Positions 55,418 through 64,000 of a DNA stretch of 64,000 bases are shown here, in pieces; position 1 is the stretch's first letter; the number at the start of each line of letters is the position of its first letter. This stretch comes from Bacteroidota bacterium. Its GTDB lineage: Bacteria; Bacteroidota; Bacteroidia; Palsa-965. The position numbers were made by a program, and so were the translations under genes. The stretch is taken from the NCBI GenBank assembly GCA_003153435.1, contig PLYR01000066.1, positions 16,168 to 80,167 on the forward strand. The letters are read 5' to 3'. Under the pieces are notes generated by a model. That model had not been told where the DNA came from, did no database searches, and saw only the letters and a list, made by a program, of their open reading frames with translations.

Positions 55418-56162
55418 TCATGGTTTTTTTTAAGGATTTAACTGCATTGCCTTTGTTCTGTGCTATTTCCAGAAATCCGCTTGAATTAAAAAAGGCGAGC
55501 ATTTCCCCATCAGCCACATCAGAATATTTGCCTACAATCTTATCAATATTATAGCCTGCAATTTCAATCGTAAAATTTCTTCCCTTTCCGGTTTCTTTGA
55601 AAACAGACTGGGTAATATCCGTAACCAGGTTCCCGGCTGAATCAATGTATATAATATTTCCACGGATATTAAGTTCTCCGGGGGGCTGGTGAAGCCGGCT
55701 CCGCTCGGAGAGTTTCTCCTTCCTCTTACCCAGCATCTCCAAGGTTCCACCGCGTGCCAGATGGCATGCTGCCTTTACAAAAATATCCCGTGTTGGAAAA
55801 GTCAGGGAGTCGCTGTCTTGTCTTAAATTGAACTCTACAATAAGCTCAGGCTTTAAGGGAAAGACCAGGGAAAATAAACCATTGTCATTTCCAATAAAGT
55901 AATGTCCCTTATGAAGGATTCCTACATGAGGATGTTCAATACTGCTGATTGCATTTACAGCAACAATATGAATGGTTCCAGCCGGAAAGTGTGACCAGGT
56001 ATTTGAAAATATGTATGCTCCCTGCAGAATATCACAGGGGGGGATAAGGTGACTGATATCCACAATCTGCGCTTCGGGCAATTCTGAGAAGATAGACCCT
56101 TTGACTGTACCCACATAATGGTCCTTCAATCCGAAGTCAGAGGTGAGCGTTATGATTGGCAT
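55374..56162 (-). CDS. SAM hydrolase / SAM hydroxide adenosyltransferase (DUF62)
   Basis: A 262-residue protein of the duf62 family, which splits S-adenosylmethionine to adenosine and methionine. The start ITLTSDFGLKDHYVGTVKG holds the conserved Asp, and FIGNDNGLFSLVF and IYIDSAGNLVTDI further along are also typical. The C-terminal beta domain is complete. It is first in a two-gene minus-strand unit with the ABM-like gene and is divergent from phoH. Why cells use this reaction is poorly known; fluorinase-like activity is not indicated. Confidence 0.92.
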   Translation of the reverse strand: MPIITLTSDFGLKDHYVGTVKGSIFSELPEAQIVDISHLIPPCDILQGAYIFSNTWSHFPAGTIHIVAVNAISSIEHPHVGILHKGHYFIGNDNGLFSLVFPLKPELIVEFNLRQDSDSLTFPTRDIFVKAACHLARGGTLEMLGKRKEKLSERSRLHQPPGELNIRGNIIYIDSAGNLVTDITQSVFKETGKGRNFTIEIAGYNIDKIVGKYSDVADGEMLAFFNSSGFLEIAQNKGNAVKSLKKTMNESIRIEFHPDQNR

Positions 56163-56257
56163 CAGAAGTAAAAATGTTGATAATTTTAATTCAGGTTAAG
56201 CGCTAAATTACGTTATTTTGTTGGAGTAAAATTAAGAATTTAGTAAAGCAAATCGCC

Positions 56258-57193
56258 TTGGCAGAACGAGTAATTGATATCCGATCGGTAGACCCCGTTG
56301 AGCTGTATGGAGTGAATGATGCGAAGCTTGAGCAGATTCGAAAATACTTCCCTAAGTTAAAATTGATTGCAAGAGGTCAGGCTATCCGCGTTAAAGGAGA
56401 TGAAAAGGAATTGCAACGATTTGAGAAAAGTCTTGATGCGTTCATCAGCCACCATTCCAGATATGGCACCCTTACAGAGTCTATCATTGACCGGATCATG
56501 AGCAAGGGAGAGGAGAAAGAAGAAGGACCTCAAAATAACGATATTATTGTCCACGGTAATGGTGGGTTGATTATTCGTGCGAGGACCGTGAATCAGGCCC
56601 GGCTTGTGGAGAGCTGCACCAAAAACGACATGATATTTGCCATAGGCCCTGCAGGTACGGGAAAAACCTATACTGCGGTAGCACTAGCAGTACGTGCACT
56701 AAAAAATAAAGAAGTAAGGAAAATTATTCTTACCCGGCCGGCAGTGGAAGCTGGCGAAAATCTGGGCTTTCTGCCAGGCGATATGAAAGAAAAGCTGGAT
56801 CCTTATCTCCAGCCCCTTTATGATGCCTTATATGATATGATCCAGCCGGAGAAACTGAATTATTATCTGGAGAATAGAATTGTGGAGATTGCTCCGCTTG
56901 CATTTATGCGCGGACGAACGCTTGACAATGCATTCGTAATCTTAGATGAGGCTCAGAATGCAACAGCCGCTCAGTTGAAAATGTTCCTGACCCGAATGGG
57001 CCCTTCAGCCAAATTTGTTATCACCGGAGACCTCACCCAGATTGATTTACCGAAGCAACAACCATCCGGACTCGAACCTGCCCTTTACAAAGTCAATGAA
57101 ATTGAAGGTGTGGAGGTAATCTATCTCGACGGAAATGATGTTCTCCGACACCGCCTTGTTAAACGAATAATTGAAGCCTACGATAAACCATGA
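56258..57193 (+). CDS. PhoH family ATPase
   Basis: A 311-residue PhoH-like protein. An N-terminal KH-like segment ([30 protein letters not shown]) is followed by the NTPase with Walker [16 protein letters not shown] (near residues 127-141) and Walker [13 protein letters not shown]. The start is a TTG at 56258 ([11 protein letters not shown]); no ATG is near. The family takes part in RNA metabolism and phosphate-starvation or stress responses. Its stop overlaps the purC start region by four bases (ATGA), so the two genes are translationally coupled. Confidence 0.93.
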   Translation: MAERVIDIRSVDPVELYGVNDAKLEQIRKYFPKLKLIARGQAIRVKGDEKELQRFEKSLDAFISHHSRYGTLTESIIDRIMSKGEEKEEGPQNNDIIVHGNGGLIIRARTVNQARLVESCTKNDMIFAIGPAGTGKTYTAVALAVRALKNKEVRKIILTRPAVEAGENLGFLPGDMKEKLDPYLQPLYDALYDMIQPEKLNYYLENRIVEIAPLAFMRGRTLDNAFVILDEAQNATAAQLKMFLTRMGPSAKFVITGDLTQIDLPKQQPSGLEPALYKVNEIEGVEVIYLDGNDVLRHRLVKRIIEAYDKP

Positions 57194-58149
57194 AAACAAC
57201 TATGAACAATGTATTAAAAGCTACGGCTTTTCAACTCCCAGGTCAGGTTTCCAGGTACCAGGGTAAAGTAAGGGATGTATATACGCTCTCCAACAAATTA
57301 CTTGTAATGGTAGCGACAGACCGGATTTCTGCTTTTGATGTCGTCCTGCCGGAAGGAATTCCTTACAAAGGGCAGGTCCTCAATCAGATTGCAGCTAAAT
57401 TTCTTGCCGCTACTTCCGACATTGTACCCAACTGGGTACTTGCTGTTCCAGACCCTGTAGTCACAGTAGGTAAAGCATGCGAGCCGTTTAAGGTTGAAAT
57501 GGTCATCAGAGGATATCTGAGCGGACATGCTGCAAGAGAATATGCTGCAGGAAAGCGGAAAATCTGTGGAGTATCTATGCCTGAAAACATGAAAGAAAAC
57601 GATCGTTTTCCGGAGCCACTCCTCACCCCAACCACAAAGGCCACTGAAGGACATGATGAAGATATCTCCAGGGAGGAGATCCTGGCTCAGGGCCTTGTTT
57701 CCAAAGCGGATTATGAAGCGATTGAAAAGTATACACGTGCTTTATTCAAGCGGGGCACTGAAATGGCGGCATCCCGGGGACTAATCTTAGTCGATACAAA
57801 ATACGAATTTGGCAAGGCGGATGGCAAGATATTTCTTATCGATGAAATTCATACTCCCGATTCTTCCAGGTATTTTTATCTGGAGGGCTATGAGGAACAT
57901 CAGCGAAAAGGGGAACCTCAAAAGCAGCTTTCAAAAGAATTCGTCAGGCAGTGGTTAATTGAAAACGGATTCCAGGGGAAGGAAGGACAAAAAGTTCCTG
58001 AAATGACCGAGAAGGTGATCAATGATATTTCTGAACGATACATTGAGCTGTTTGAACAGATCACAGGAGAAAAGTTCGTTAAATCAGATGCTTTGGATGC
58101 GATGGAAAGGGTAGAAAAGAATGTTCTTTCCTTTCTGACTTCCCTATAG
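57190..58149 (+). CDS. purC: Phosphoribosylaminoimidazole-succinocarboxamide synthase
   Basis: A 319-residue SAICAR synthetase, the longer form typical of Bacteroidota and eukaryotes. It joins CAIR and aspartate with ATP in purine synthesis. Visible are [28 protein letters not shown] (first 15 diagnostic), [17 protein letters not shown], the [15 protein letters not shown] stretch and [10 protein letters not shown] second ATG lies five codons in. The first ATG overlaps the phoH stop, giving coupling. The gene is followed by the M61-like gene after 48 bases. Confidence 0.96.
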   Translation: MKTTMNNVLKATAFQLPGQVSRYQGKVRDVYTLSNKLLVMVATDRISAFDVVLPEGIPYKGQVLNQIAAKFLAATSDIVPNWVLAVPDPVVTVGKACEPFKVEMVIRGYLSGHAAREYAAGKRKICGVSMPENMKENDRFPEPLLTPTTKATEGHDEDISREEILAQGLVSKADYEAIEKYTRALFKRGTEMAASRGLILVDTKYEFGKADGKIFLIDEIHTPDSSRYFYLEGYEEHQRKGEPQKQLSKEFVRQWLIENGFQGKEGQKVPEMTEKVINDISERYIELFEQITGEKFVKSDALDAMERVEKNVLSFLTSL

Positions 58150-58197
58150 ACTTGTCCTGATTATCCTTATCTTTCCTGTTCAAACCAAAGCCTGCGA

Positions 58198-60063
58198 ATG
58201 AGGAATTGTATAATCGGTCTTGTCTTTCTTTTATACTCTACCGCAGTCTTTGCACAAGGCAAGTACCTTATTACACTTGATCTGAATAATATCCTGAGCG
58301 ACAGGATCAAGGTTACGATAGTCCCACCCCGGCTGAATGACCGTGAAATACGGTATGTGATGCCTGCCTATATCCAGGGTTCTTATTTCCGGAAAGATTT
58401 TGGGCGTTTTATTTCCGACATGCTCGTGATTACCAAATCCGGCAATTCCCTGGACATCAAAAAAGACGGTGAAAATATATTCGTGATTAAAAATAAGAAT
58501 GCTGAAGAGATTGCCAAAATCGAATACTACATAAGTGATAGCTGGGACATGGAGAAGCCTATTCCCTCTATGACTGATGAGGAGTTTAACTATGTATTTC
58601 AGCCAGGGGGAACCAATATTACTGCCGGCCAGAATGTAGTTATCAATCATTATGGCTTTTTCGGATATATCGATGGATATAAGGATAATCCCTATGAGCT
58701 TCTTATTCAGAAACCAACTTCCTTCTATGGTTCTACAACGCTAAGCAGAAGAAAGGGGACCGCCACCAAGGATTACTTCGCTGCTGAAAACTACACCAAG
58801 CTGGTGGATAATCCGATTATGTACTGTGTACCTGATACAACCAGTTTTAATATCGACAGCACTCATATAAGCATTTCTGTTTATTCGGAAAACGGGAAAG
58901 TGAAAGCAAAAAACCTGACTTATTATCTGATCATGCTTTGCTCAGCTGTTCGGGACAATCTTGGTCACCTTCCTGTGAAGCAATATTCTTATATTATGTA
59001 TTTCGCAAATCCAAACAATCAATCCATAACGAAGTATGGAGGATTTGGAGGGATGGAACACAACTACTGTTCTTTTTATTTTCTTCCGGAGATAGCAAGA
59101 GCTGATAGCCTAGATGGGATACTCAAACAGTTTATTCCGCATAATTTCATGCATATCCTGACCCCTCTGAATATACACAGTGAAAAACTGGATGCTTTTG
59201 ATTACAAGCATGTGCCTCAATCCAAACATCTTTGGTTGTATGAAGGGGTTACTGAATATCTCTCCTATCTAGTGCAGGTTAAAGACTCCATTATGACGGA
59301 AGATGAGTTTATGGATATTTTCCATGAAAAAATGGATAGGGCGGTGACCTATCCGGATATTTCGCTCACGGAGATCAGTAAAAACCTCAACAAAAAGGCA
59401 AACCGGGATGCCTACATGAATATATTTGACAAAGGTGCTGTGACAGCCATGATGATGGATTCCCGCCTGATGGAACTCAGCAACGGGAAGATGGGCTTGA
59501 AGGATGTGCTTTTGAAACTATCTGAGAAATATGGACCTAACAGATCATTCATAGATGATTCCCTTTTTGATGAGATAGTGAAGATTTCCTATCCGGAGAT
59601 GAAAACATTTTTCGATGATTATCTTGTAGCCAACAAACCACTTCCTTACAGAGAATATTTCGGGAAGATGGGTTTGAATTATTATGCATCCAAAGTAGAT
59701 ACGGTGTGGTCTTTCGGCAAATTTAGCATGGCTATTGATCAGGTCAAGGATGAACTGGTGATTATCAAGGTAGAGCCTGGAAATCTTTTCGGATTACAGA
59801 AGGGAGATTTTCTCGTTGCTGTGAATGATATCCCGCTTACCCTGTATAACTTTGAATTGCTGATGATTCCGGTTTATAAGGCAAAGAATGGAGAAAAAGT
59901 AAAATTGGCTTATAACCGCGGGGCTACAAAGCTGGAGAAAGAAGCCTTGCCCCGCTGGATCGTTGAAAAGCGGACGAATGTGCTGACCACCAATGAAGCT
60001 GCCACAGATGAGCAAAAAGCGTTTCGAGAGCGCTTCCTGGGGCCCTCCAATACTAAAAACTGA
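58198..60063 (+). CDS. M61-like protein with altered zinc-binding motif
   Basis: A 621-residue secreted protein (signal peptide about 1-19) with the layout of peptidase M61: a beta-rich N-terminal domain, a thermolysin-like middle and a C-terminal PDZ domain near residues 500-590 (IIKVEPGNLFGLQKGDFLVAVNDIPL, with the carboxylate-binding part recognisable). The HEXXH motif is replaced by H315-N-F-M-H319, so both zinc His are present but the catalytic Glu is Asn; the third ligand Glu349 in WLYEGVTEYL is kept. It should fold and may bind zinc yet be inactive as a protease. It follows purC by 48 bases. Confidence 0.85.
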   Translation: MRNCIIGLVFLLYSTAVFAQGKYLITLDLNNILSDRIKVTIVPPRLNDREIRYVMPAYIQGSYFRKDFGRFISDMLVITKSGNSLDIKKDGENIFVIKNKNAEEIAKIEYYISDSWDMEKPIPSMTDEEFNYVFQPGGTNITAGQNVVINHYGFFGYIDGYKDNPYELLIQKPTSFYGSTTLSRRKGTATKDYFAAENYTKLVDNPIMYCVPDTTSFNIDSTHISISVYSENGKVKAKNLTYYLIMLCSAVRDNLGHLPVKQYSYIMYFANPNNQSITKYGGFGGMEHNYCSFYFLPEIARADSLDGILKQFIPHNFMHILTPLNIHSEKLDAFDYKHVPQSKHLWLYEGVTEYLSYLVQVKDSIMTEDEFMDIFHEKMDRAVTYPDISLTEISKNLNKKANRDAYMNIFDKGAVTAMMMDSRLMELSNGKMGLKDVLLKLSEKYGPNRSFIDDSLFDEIVKISYPEMKTFFDDYLVANKPLPYREYFGKMGLNYYASKVDTVWSFGKFSMAIDQVKDELVIIKVEPGNLFGLQKGDFLVAVNDIPLTLYNFELLMIPVYKAKNGEKVKLAYNRGATKLEKEALPRWIVEKRTNVLTTNEAATDEQKAFRERFLGPSNTKN

Positions 60064-60075
60064 TCCTGTTTTCCT

Positions 60076-60450
60076 GTGTCCCGTTTTTTCAAAAAACAAA
60101 CCCGTTGGTACAAAGTGTTTGAGTCACTTCTGGAGGCCGAAGAGCGAGTGCCTTTATTTCAAACAGAAACAGTCCTTGCCGGCCATAAAAAGATCTGTCT
60201 GGCCCATACACAAGAAGGGATTTTTGCGGTAGGAGATCGTTGTCCGCATAATGGATTTTCCCTGGGTAAGGGTTGGTGTACCCCTGAACAAACAGTTGTT
60301 TGCCCGCTTCACCGTTATGCCTTCGATTTGCGAACGGGCAGGGCGCGAACAGGTTTGGCTGATTATGTTGACACCTATAAGGTGGAGTCCCGCCCCGATG
60401 GCTTTTTTGTGGGAATTGAAGAAACTGTTTTTACCCTTTTCGGGGAGTGA
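60076..60450 (+). CDS. Rieske [2Fe-2S] ferredoxin-like protein
   Basis: A 124-residue Rieske protein. The cluster ligands are Cys56 and His58 in RCPHNG and Cys76 and His79 in CPLHRYAF, with the usual loop between them. The start is a GTG at 60076 (MSRFFKKQTRWYKVFESL). It has no signal peptide or membrane segment, so it is cytoplasmic and resembles nitrite reductase small subunit-type or oxygenase ferredoxins. No oxygenase or reductase partner is nearby. It lies 12 bases after the M61-like gene and converges on the metallo-hydrolase gene. Confidence 0.9.
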   Translation: MSRFFKKQTRWYKVFESLLEAEERVPLFQTETVLAGHKKICLAHTQEGIFAVGDRCPHNGFSLGKGWCTPEQTVVCPLHRYAFDLRTGRARTGLADYVDTYKVESRPDGFFVGIEETVFTLFGE

Positions 60451-60454
60451 GCTA

Positions 60455-61321
60455 TTAAGCCCCGAAACAGTCAGCAAGTGTAAACTTATCCTTCAGCTTC
60501 ACTCCCTTCTCTGTATTCTGCACGGTACAGCATTCTGTAACCGGATCATGCTCAAAGAAGAGGATGTATTCTTCATCTGCCGCTTTACGCAGGAATATTT
60601 CCTTTTCAGTCATCGTAATAAGCGGCCGTGTATCATAAGCCATTACAAAAGGAAGGGGGATATGGGCCGTGGAAGGCAGGAGATCTGCGGTAAAAACGAC
60701 AGTCTTGCCTTTGTAACGTATATGAGGAAGCATCATCGCGTTGGTATGTCCGTTCATAAAGGAAATACCGATTTCCTTTCCAAGTTCTGAGCCGGCACTC
60801 CACTCACTTTCTTTAGAGATCCATTTCAGATGACCACTTTCCTGGATCGGGAGCATGTTTTCTTTGAGAAAACTCGCCTTCTCTCTCGGATTCGGTTTTG
60901 TGGCCCATTCCCAGTGTTGTTCATTGCACCAGTATTGGGCATTCGGGAAGGCCAGTTCAAATCCGGTATGGTCGTTGTTAAACTGGATACTTCCTCCGCA
61001 ATGATCAAAATGAAGATGCGTGAGGAACATATCCGTAATATCTGTTCGGTCGAAGCCTTTTGCCTTCAGAGATTTTTGAAGTGTATCGTTTCCGTGCAGG
61101 TAATAATGGCCCAGAAATTTAGCATCCTGTTTATCTCCAATACCATTATCGATAAGGATGAGTCGGTTGCCATCCTCAATAAGGAGGCAGCGCATGGCCC
61201 AGGAGCACATATTGTTTTCGTCGGGAACATTCGTTTTGCTCCAGATCGATTTTGGAACAACTCCGAACATGGCACCCCCGTCGAGCTTAAAGAACCCTGT
61301 ATCGATTACATGTAATTTCAT
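60455..61321 (-). CDS. MBL-fold metallo-hydrolase
   Basis: A 288-residue metallo-beta-lactamase-fold hydrolase. The zinc motif is THLHFDHCGG (near residues 110-119), with GHTNAMMLP and TADLLPSTAHIPLP supplying later ligands. The layout resembles quorum-quenching lactonases and related esterases, but many family members act on other substrates. No signal peptide is present. It lies ten bases before the M13 peptidase gene on the minus strand in gene order (the M13 gene is upstream), so the two are probably co-transcribed. Confidence 0.9.
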   Translation of the reverse strand: MKLHVIDTGFFKLDGGAMFGVVPKSIWSKTNVPDENNMCSWAMRCLLIEDGNRLILIDNGIGDKQDAKFLGHYYLHGNDTLQKSLKAKGFDRTDITDMFLTHLHFDHCGGSIQFNNDHTGFELAFPNAQYWCNEQHWEWATKPNPREKASFLKENMLPIQESGHLKWISKESEWSAGSELGKEIGISFMNGHTNAMMLPHIRYKGKTVVFTADLLPSTAHIPLPFVMAYDTRPLITMTEKEIFLRKAADEEYILFFEHDPVTECCTVQNTEKGVKLKDKFTLADCFGA

Positions 61322-61331
61322 ATCCAGAAAT

Positions 61332-63395
61332 TTACCAGATTTTAACCCTGTCTTTTACCTCCCTGTACATTTTATCTCCAGGTTTTACATTAAAAGCGGT
61401 ATAGAAGGCTGTAATGTTAGAAAGAGGTCCATTCACCCGGAATTGTGCCGGTGCATGAACATCAGACATAATCTGTTTGGCGAGAGACTCATTCCTTTTC
61501 TGTTGCATCCAGGAATAGGCATAAGCCAGGAAGTAGCGTTGATCGGGGGTTAGCCCATTGATCTTGATCTGCTTTTTCCACTGATCTGTTTTTTTAAAGG
61601 CTTCGTAGCCCATGATTACGCCGCCGAGGTCAGCAATGTTTTCCCCGAGGCAAGCGTAACCTCTGATGTGCATGCTATCGAGAACGGTATACTTGTTGAA
61701 CTGTTCGGCAAGTTTTCTGGAACGTTCGTTGAACTTGCTGCTGTCACTACTGGTCCACCAGTTATTCAAGTTTCCTTTTTCATCATACTGACTTCCTTCA
61801 TCATCAAAACCATGAGTAATCTCGTGACCCATGGTAGAACCACCAACAACTCCGTATAGTGTGGCATCATCCGGCTGCCCCATGCCAAATCCCGGAACAA
61901 TGAGATTGCAGGCAGGGATAACAATTTCATTGTTTGTTGGCTCGTAATAAGCATTATAGGTTTCCGGCGTCATGACCCATTCGGCACGGTCAACCGGCTT
62001 CCCATAACGGGCAATCATGTACTGATAATGCCAGGACCCGATATTCATAATGTTCCCGGCAAGAGAGGTTCGGTTGATGATTAAAGCGGAATGGTCTCTC
62101 CATTTATCAGGGTAGCCCATTTTCATAGTTACTCCATCCAGTTTATGCAAGGCTTTTTTCTTGGTATCGTCCGACATCCAGTCGAGGCTTTTGAGGTGTT
62201 CAGCATATACCGCAAGAATATTCTTGCCCATGGTGGTAAGTCTTTCTTTCGCATCGGCAGGCACATAATGAGCCACATATTCCTGACCCACAATTTCACC
62301 GAGCATGCTTTCGGTCAGGTCAACCATGCGTTTCCATCTTGGTCTCTGAATTTTCGACCCGGTCATCACAGTATGGTTGAAATGAAAATCTTCGAGCTCG
62401 AATTCTTTCCCCATGAATTCTGCAAAACGGTCCAGCAGCTGCCACTTGAAGTAAGGTTTCCAGTTATTATCCGGATCACGAAGGGATTTGTCCATACCAC
62501 TTAGAAACTCAGGTTGACCGGTGATAACGGTATCTACCTTTGGGAGTCCCATGAGCGTAAACATTTCTTTCCAGTTGATAGTCGGGGTCAGGTTGTTGAA
62601 CTTCTCAATCGGCAGTTTATTGTAGTTTTTATAAGGATCCCTGAGATCTTCCATTTTACGGGAGATAGAGGCAAGGTCTGTCTCCAGTGCAAGCACAGAA
62701 TTAGCTTCGGTTCTTGCCTTCGCATCATCATCACCGCTTAGTTTGAACATATTAATCATATGCTCGAAGTAGGCTGTTCTGATTTTAACGGTCCTAGCAT
62801 CATTGTTGAGATAGTAATCTCTGTCAGGTAATCCGATTCCCCCCTGCTGGACGAAGGCCGCATATTTGGAACTCATTTTATCATCTCTGCTGATATAGAA
62901 GGTGAATAAGGTAGGACATCCGAGTGTATGCAGATGAGCGCACTCGCTCAGAATATCGCGGGTGCTTTTCATGTTTTCGATAACTTTCAATTCCTTATCA
63001 AGGGATTTAATTCCTTCTTTTTCCCTGGATATAGTATCCATTGCACTGGCATAGAAGTCACCTATTTTTTGTTTGACCGTTCCTTTAGCTCCTGGATTTG
63101 CGGCACAATCATCACAGATAATATGCAGGATGTGATTGATGCTATCTCCAACGGTAAGGTAGATTCCGTTGCTGCTTTCTGAAGGCGGGATTGGGTTTTT
63201 CCGGAACCATCCGCCATTGGCATAATTCCAGAAATCATTTCCGGGTTTGATGAGGGTATCGCGTTGTGTAGAAAGAGGGTCAGCTTTGAGGATGATGTTC
63301 TCAAAGGAGCTTTTAAGAAACGTGAAGGAACATAAAAGGATTAGGGATCCGAGCAGGATCACGTGGCCTGAACTCAATTTTTTCTTTAAGTGCAT
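61332..63395 (-). CDS. M13 family (neprilysin-like) metallopeptidase
   Basis: A 687-residue peptidase with an N-terminal membrane anchor or signal (about residues 8-27). It is organised as the long helical M13 N-terminal domain followed by the catalytic domain with GHEITHGFDDEGSQYD (zinc motif HEITH) and ENIADLGGV, which gives the third ligand Glu. It should cut short peptides in the periplasm. Length is typical for bacterial M13 peptidases. The second gene of the unit is the MBL-fold hydrolase. Confidence 0.95.
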   Translation of the reverse strand: MHLKKKLSSGHVILLGSLILLCSFTFLKSSFENIILKADPLSTQRDTLIKPGNDFWNYANGGWFRKNPIPPSESSNGIYLTVGDSINHILHIICDDCAANPGAKGTVKQKIGDFYASAMDTISREKEGIKSLDKELKVIENMKSTRDILSECAHLHTLGCPTLFTFYISRDDKMSSKYAAFVQQGGIGLPDRDYYLNNDARTVKIRTAYFEHMINMFKLSGDDDAKARTEANSVLALETDLASISRKMEDLRDPYKNYNKLPIEKFNNLTPTINWKEMFTLMGLPKVDTVITGQPEFLSGMDKSLRDPDNNWKPYFKWQLLDRFAEFMGKEFELEDFHFNHTVMTGSKIQRPRWKRMVDLTESMLGEIVGQEYVAHYVPADAKERLTTMGKNILAVYAEHLKSLDWMSDDTKKKALHKLDGVTMKMGYPDKWRDHSALIINRTSLAGNIMNIGSWHYQYMIARYGKPVDRAEWVMTPETYNAYYEPTNNEIVIPACNLIVPGFGMGQPDDATLYGVVGGSTMGHEITHGFDDEGSQYDEKGNLNNWWTSSDSSKFNERSRKLAEQFNKYTVLDSMHIRGYACLGENIADLGGVIMGYEAFKKTDQWKKQIKINGLTPDQRYFLAYAYSWMQQKRNESLAKQIMSDVHAPAQFRVNGPLSNITAFYTAFNVKPGDKMYREVKDRVKIW

Positions 63396-63569
63396 ACGGA
63401 ATGGGTTTGGTTCTGTTCCTTTCCATCAACGGGATTTTAGGAACTTAGCGAAGATACTAAAAAACACTACGCTTTGCCAGCTCCGAAGGGGTTCTGTAAG
63501 AGGAGGTGAAGTAACACTCTGGTGTTAAAAACTATCTCCATAACGGTTCATGGATTGGCCCCGGTTCTG

Positions 63570-63577
63570 TAAGTTTG
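63570..63577 (+). promoter_or_regulatory. Candidate -7 element for the Mpl-like ligase gene
   Basis: TAAGTTTG is a full TAnnTTTG match 28 bases before the ATG at 63606. The -33 region reads TTCA at 63547-63550, a poor match at the right spacing. Confidence 0.4.
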
Positions 63578-63605
63578 GGTGTATTGGATAAGTAAATATT
63601 TAAAC

Positions 63606-64000
63606 ATGAAAATTCATTTTATTGCTATCGGAGGAAGTGCGATGCACAATCTGGCTATTGCGATGTTCAAGAAGGGATTTGTTATTACGGGCTCAGACGA
63701 CGAAATCGAAGAACCGAGCCGATCGCGCCTTGAAAAGAGCGGACTCCTTCCAGCTCATACAGGCTGGTTCCCGGAAAAGCTGGATAAGAGCCTGGATGCT
63801 GTAATCCTTGGAATGCATGCACGGGCAGATAACCCGGAGCTACTCAGAGCAAACGAACTGGGACTGAGGGTCTATTCTTATCCTGAATATATCTATGAAC
63901 AAACGAAAGATAAAATGAGAATCGTTGTTGGTGGCAGCCATGGCAAAACGACGATTACGGCTATGATCCTTCATGTGCTGGCTGCTTTGAAGATTGATTG
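63606..64000 (+). CDS. Mpl-like Mur ligase, 5' part only
   Basis: The first 131 residues of a Mur ligase, cut by the window end. It opens with HFIAIGGSAMHNLAIAMFKKG and contains SDDEIEEPSRSRLEKSG, then VILGMHARADNPEL and the ATP-binding GSHGKTTITAMILHV. This pattern matches the Bacteroidota form of UDP-N-acetylmuramate:L-alanyl-gamma-D-glutamyl-meso-diaminopimelate ligase (Mpl), which reuses cell-wall peptide. MurC is the alternative, but the IGGSAMHN and EEPSRSRLE wording favours Mpl. A TAnnTTTG element lies upstream. Confidence 0.85.
   Translation, partial: MKIHFIAIGGSAMHNLAIAMFKKGFVITGSDDEIEEPSRSRLEKSGLLPAHTGWFPEKLDKSLDAVILGMHARADNPELLRANELGLRVYSYPEYIYEQTKDKMRIVVGGSHGKTTITAMILHVLAALKID

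Noticed and set aside
60251-60790. 179-codon plus-strand frame over the end of the Rieske gene and the metallo-hydrolase gene
   Set aside because: Out of frame with the Rieske motif genes and antisense to a conserved hydrolase.

Overview
The window looks like a chromosomal segment of a Gram-negative member of the Bacteroidota. The evidence is a set of lineage markers rather than one gene: gliding and type IX secretion parts (GldF, GldG, a PorP/SprF protein next to a protein with a gliding-type C-terminal sorting domain, and a subtilase with a C-terminal sorting domain), the order gldF-gldG-DUF4340-dnaN, extended ribosomal protein S16, several TTG and GTG starts, and upstream elements of the TAnnTTTG type used by Bacteroidota sigma factors. 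DapA, LysC, LysA and an Mpl-like ligase point to a meso-diaminopimelate cell wall. I cannot place it below phylum level. No rRNA, tRNA, CRISPR array or intact insertion sequence was seen.

Layout. 0.1-4.8 kb: TerC-type membrane protein with a lipocalin-like secreted protein, then on the minus strand a UbiA/MqnP prenyltransferase, a small membrane protein and a secreted subtilase. 4.8-10.1 kb: a tight five-gene plus-strand operon resembling dltABCD (adenylating ligase, carrier protein, MBOAT acyltransferase, DltD-position SGNH-like protein) followed by a secreted repeat protein. 10.1-14.9 kb: minus-strand gldF-gldG-DUF4340 and dnaN. 14.9-20.3 kb: plus-strand membrane acyltransferase, lysC-lysA, and a glycosyltransferase. 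20.3-35.6 kb: housekeeping genes for sulfoxide repair, riboflavin, release-factor methylation, DNA ligase, DapA, an orphan ParA, tRNA methylation, rimM, rpsP, a universal stress protein and dnaE. 35.6-40.6 kb: the least ordinary stretch, with a saccharopine dehydrogenase-like gene and then four poorly known genes in AT-rich DNA, one of which appears derived from an IS1595-type transposase without its catalytic core. 40.6-49.7 kb: acyl-CoA carboxylase, a YwqK-repeat protein, glutathione peroxidase, DUF3108, DgkA, YajQ, the PorP/sorting-domain pair, an RsmI-like methyltransferase and a tyrosine phosphatase. 49.7-64 kb: a large propeller-type sensor kinase, dnaA (probably from a TTG start), thioesterase, monooxygenase, SAM hydrolase, PhoH, PurC, an M61-like protein with an altered HEXXH motif, a Rieske protein, a metallo-hydrolase, an M13 peptidase and the start of an Mpl-like ligase cut by the window end.

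Best candidates for new biology: (1) the Dlt-like operon in a Gram-negative cell, ending in a DltD-position protein with Cys where Ser is expected and a beta-propeller-like partner; (2) the M61-like protein with HNFMH in place of HEXXH; (3) the transposase-derived protein and neighbouring orphans at 37.0-40.6 kb, with palindromic and tandem-repeat promoter elements.
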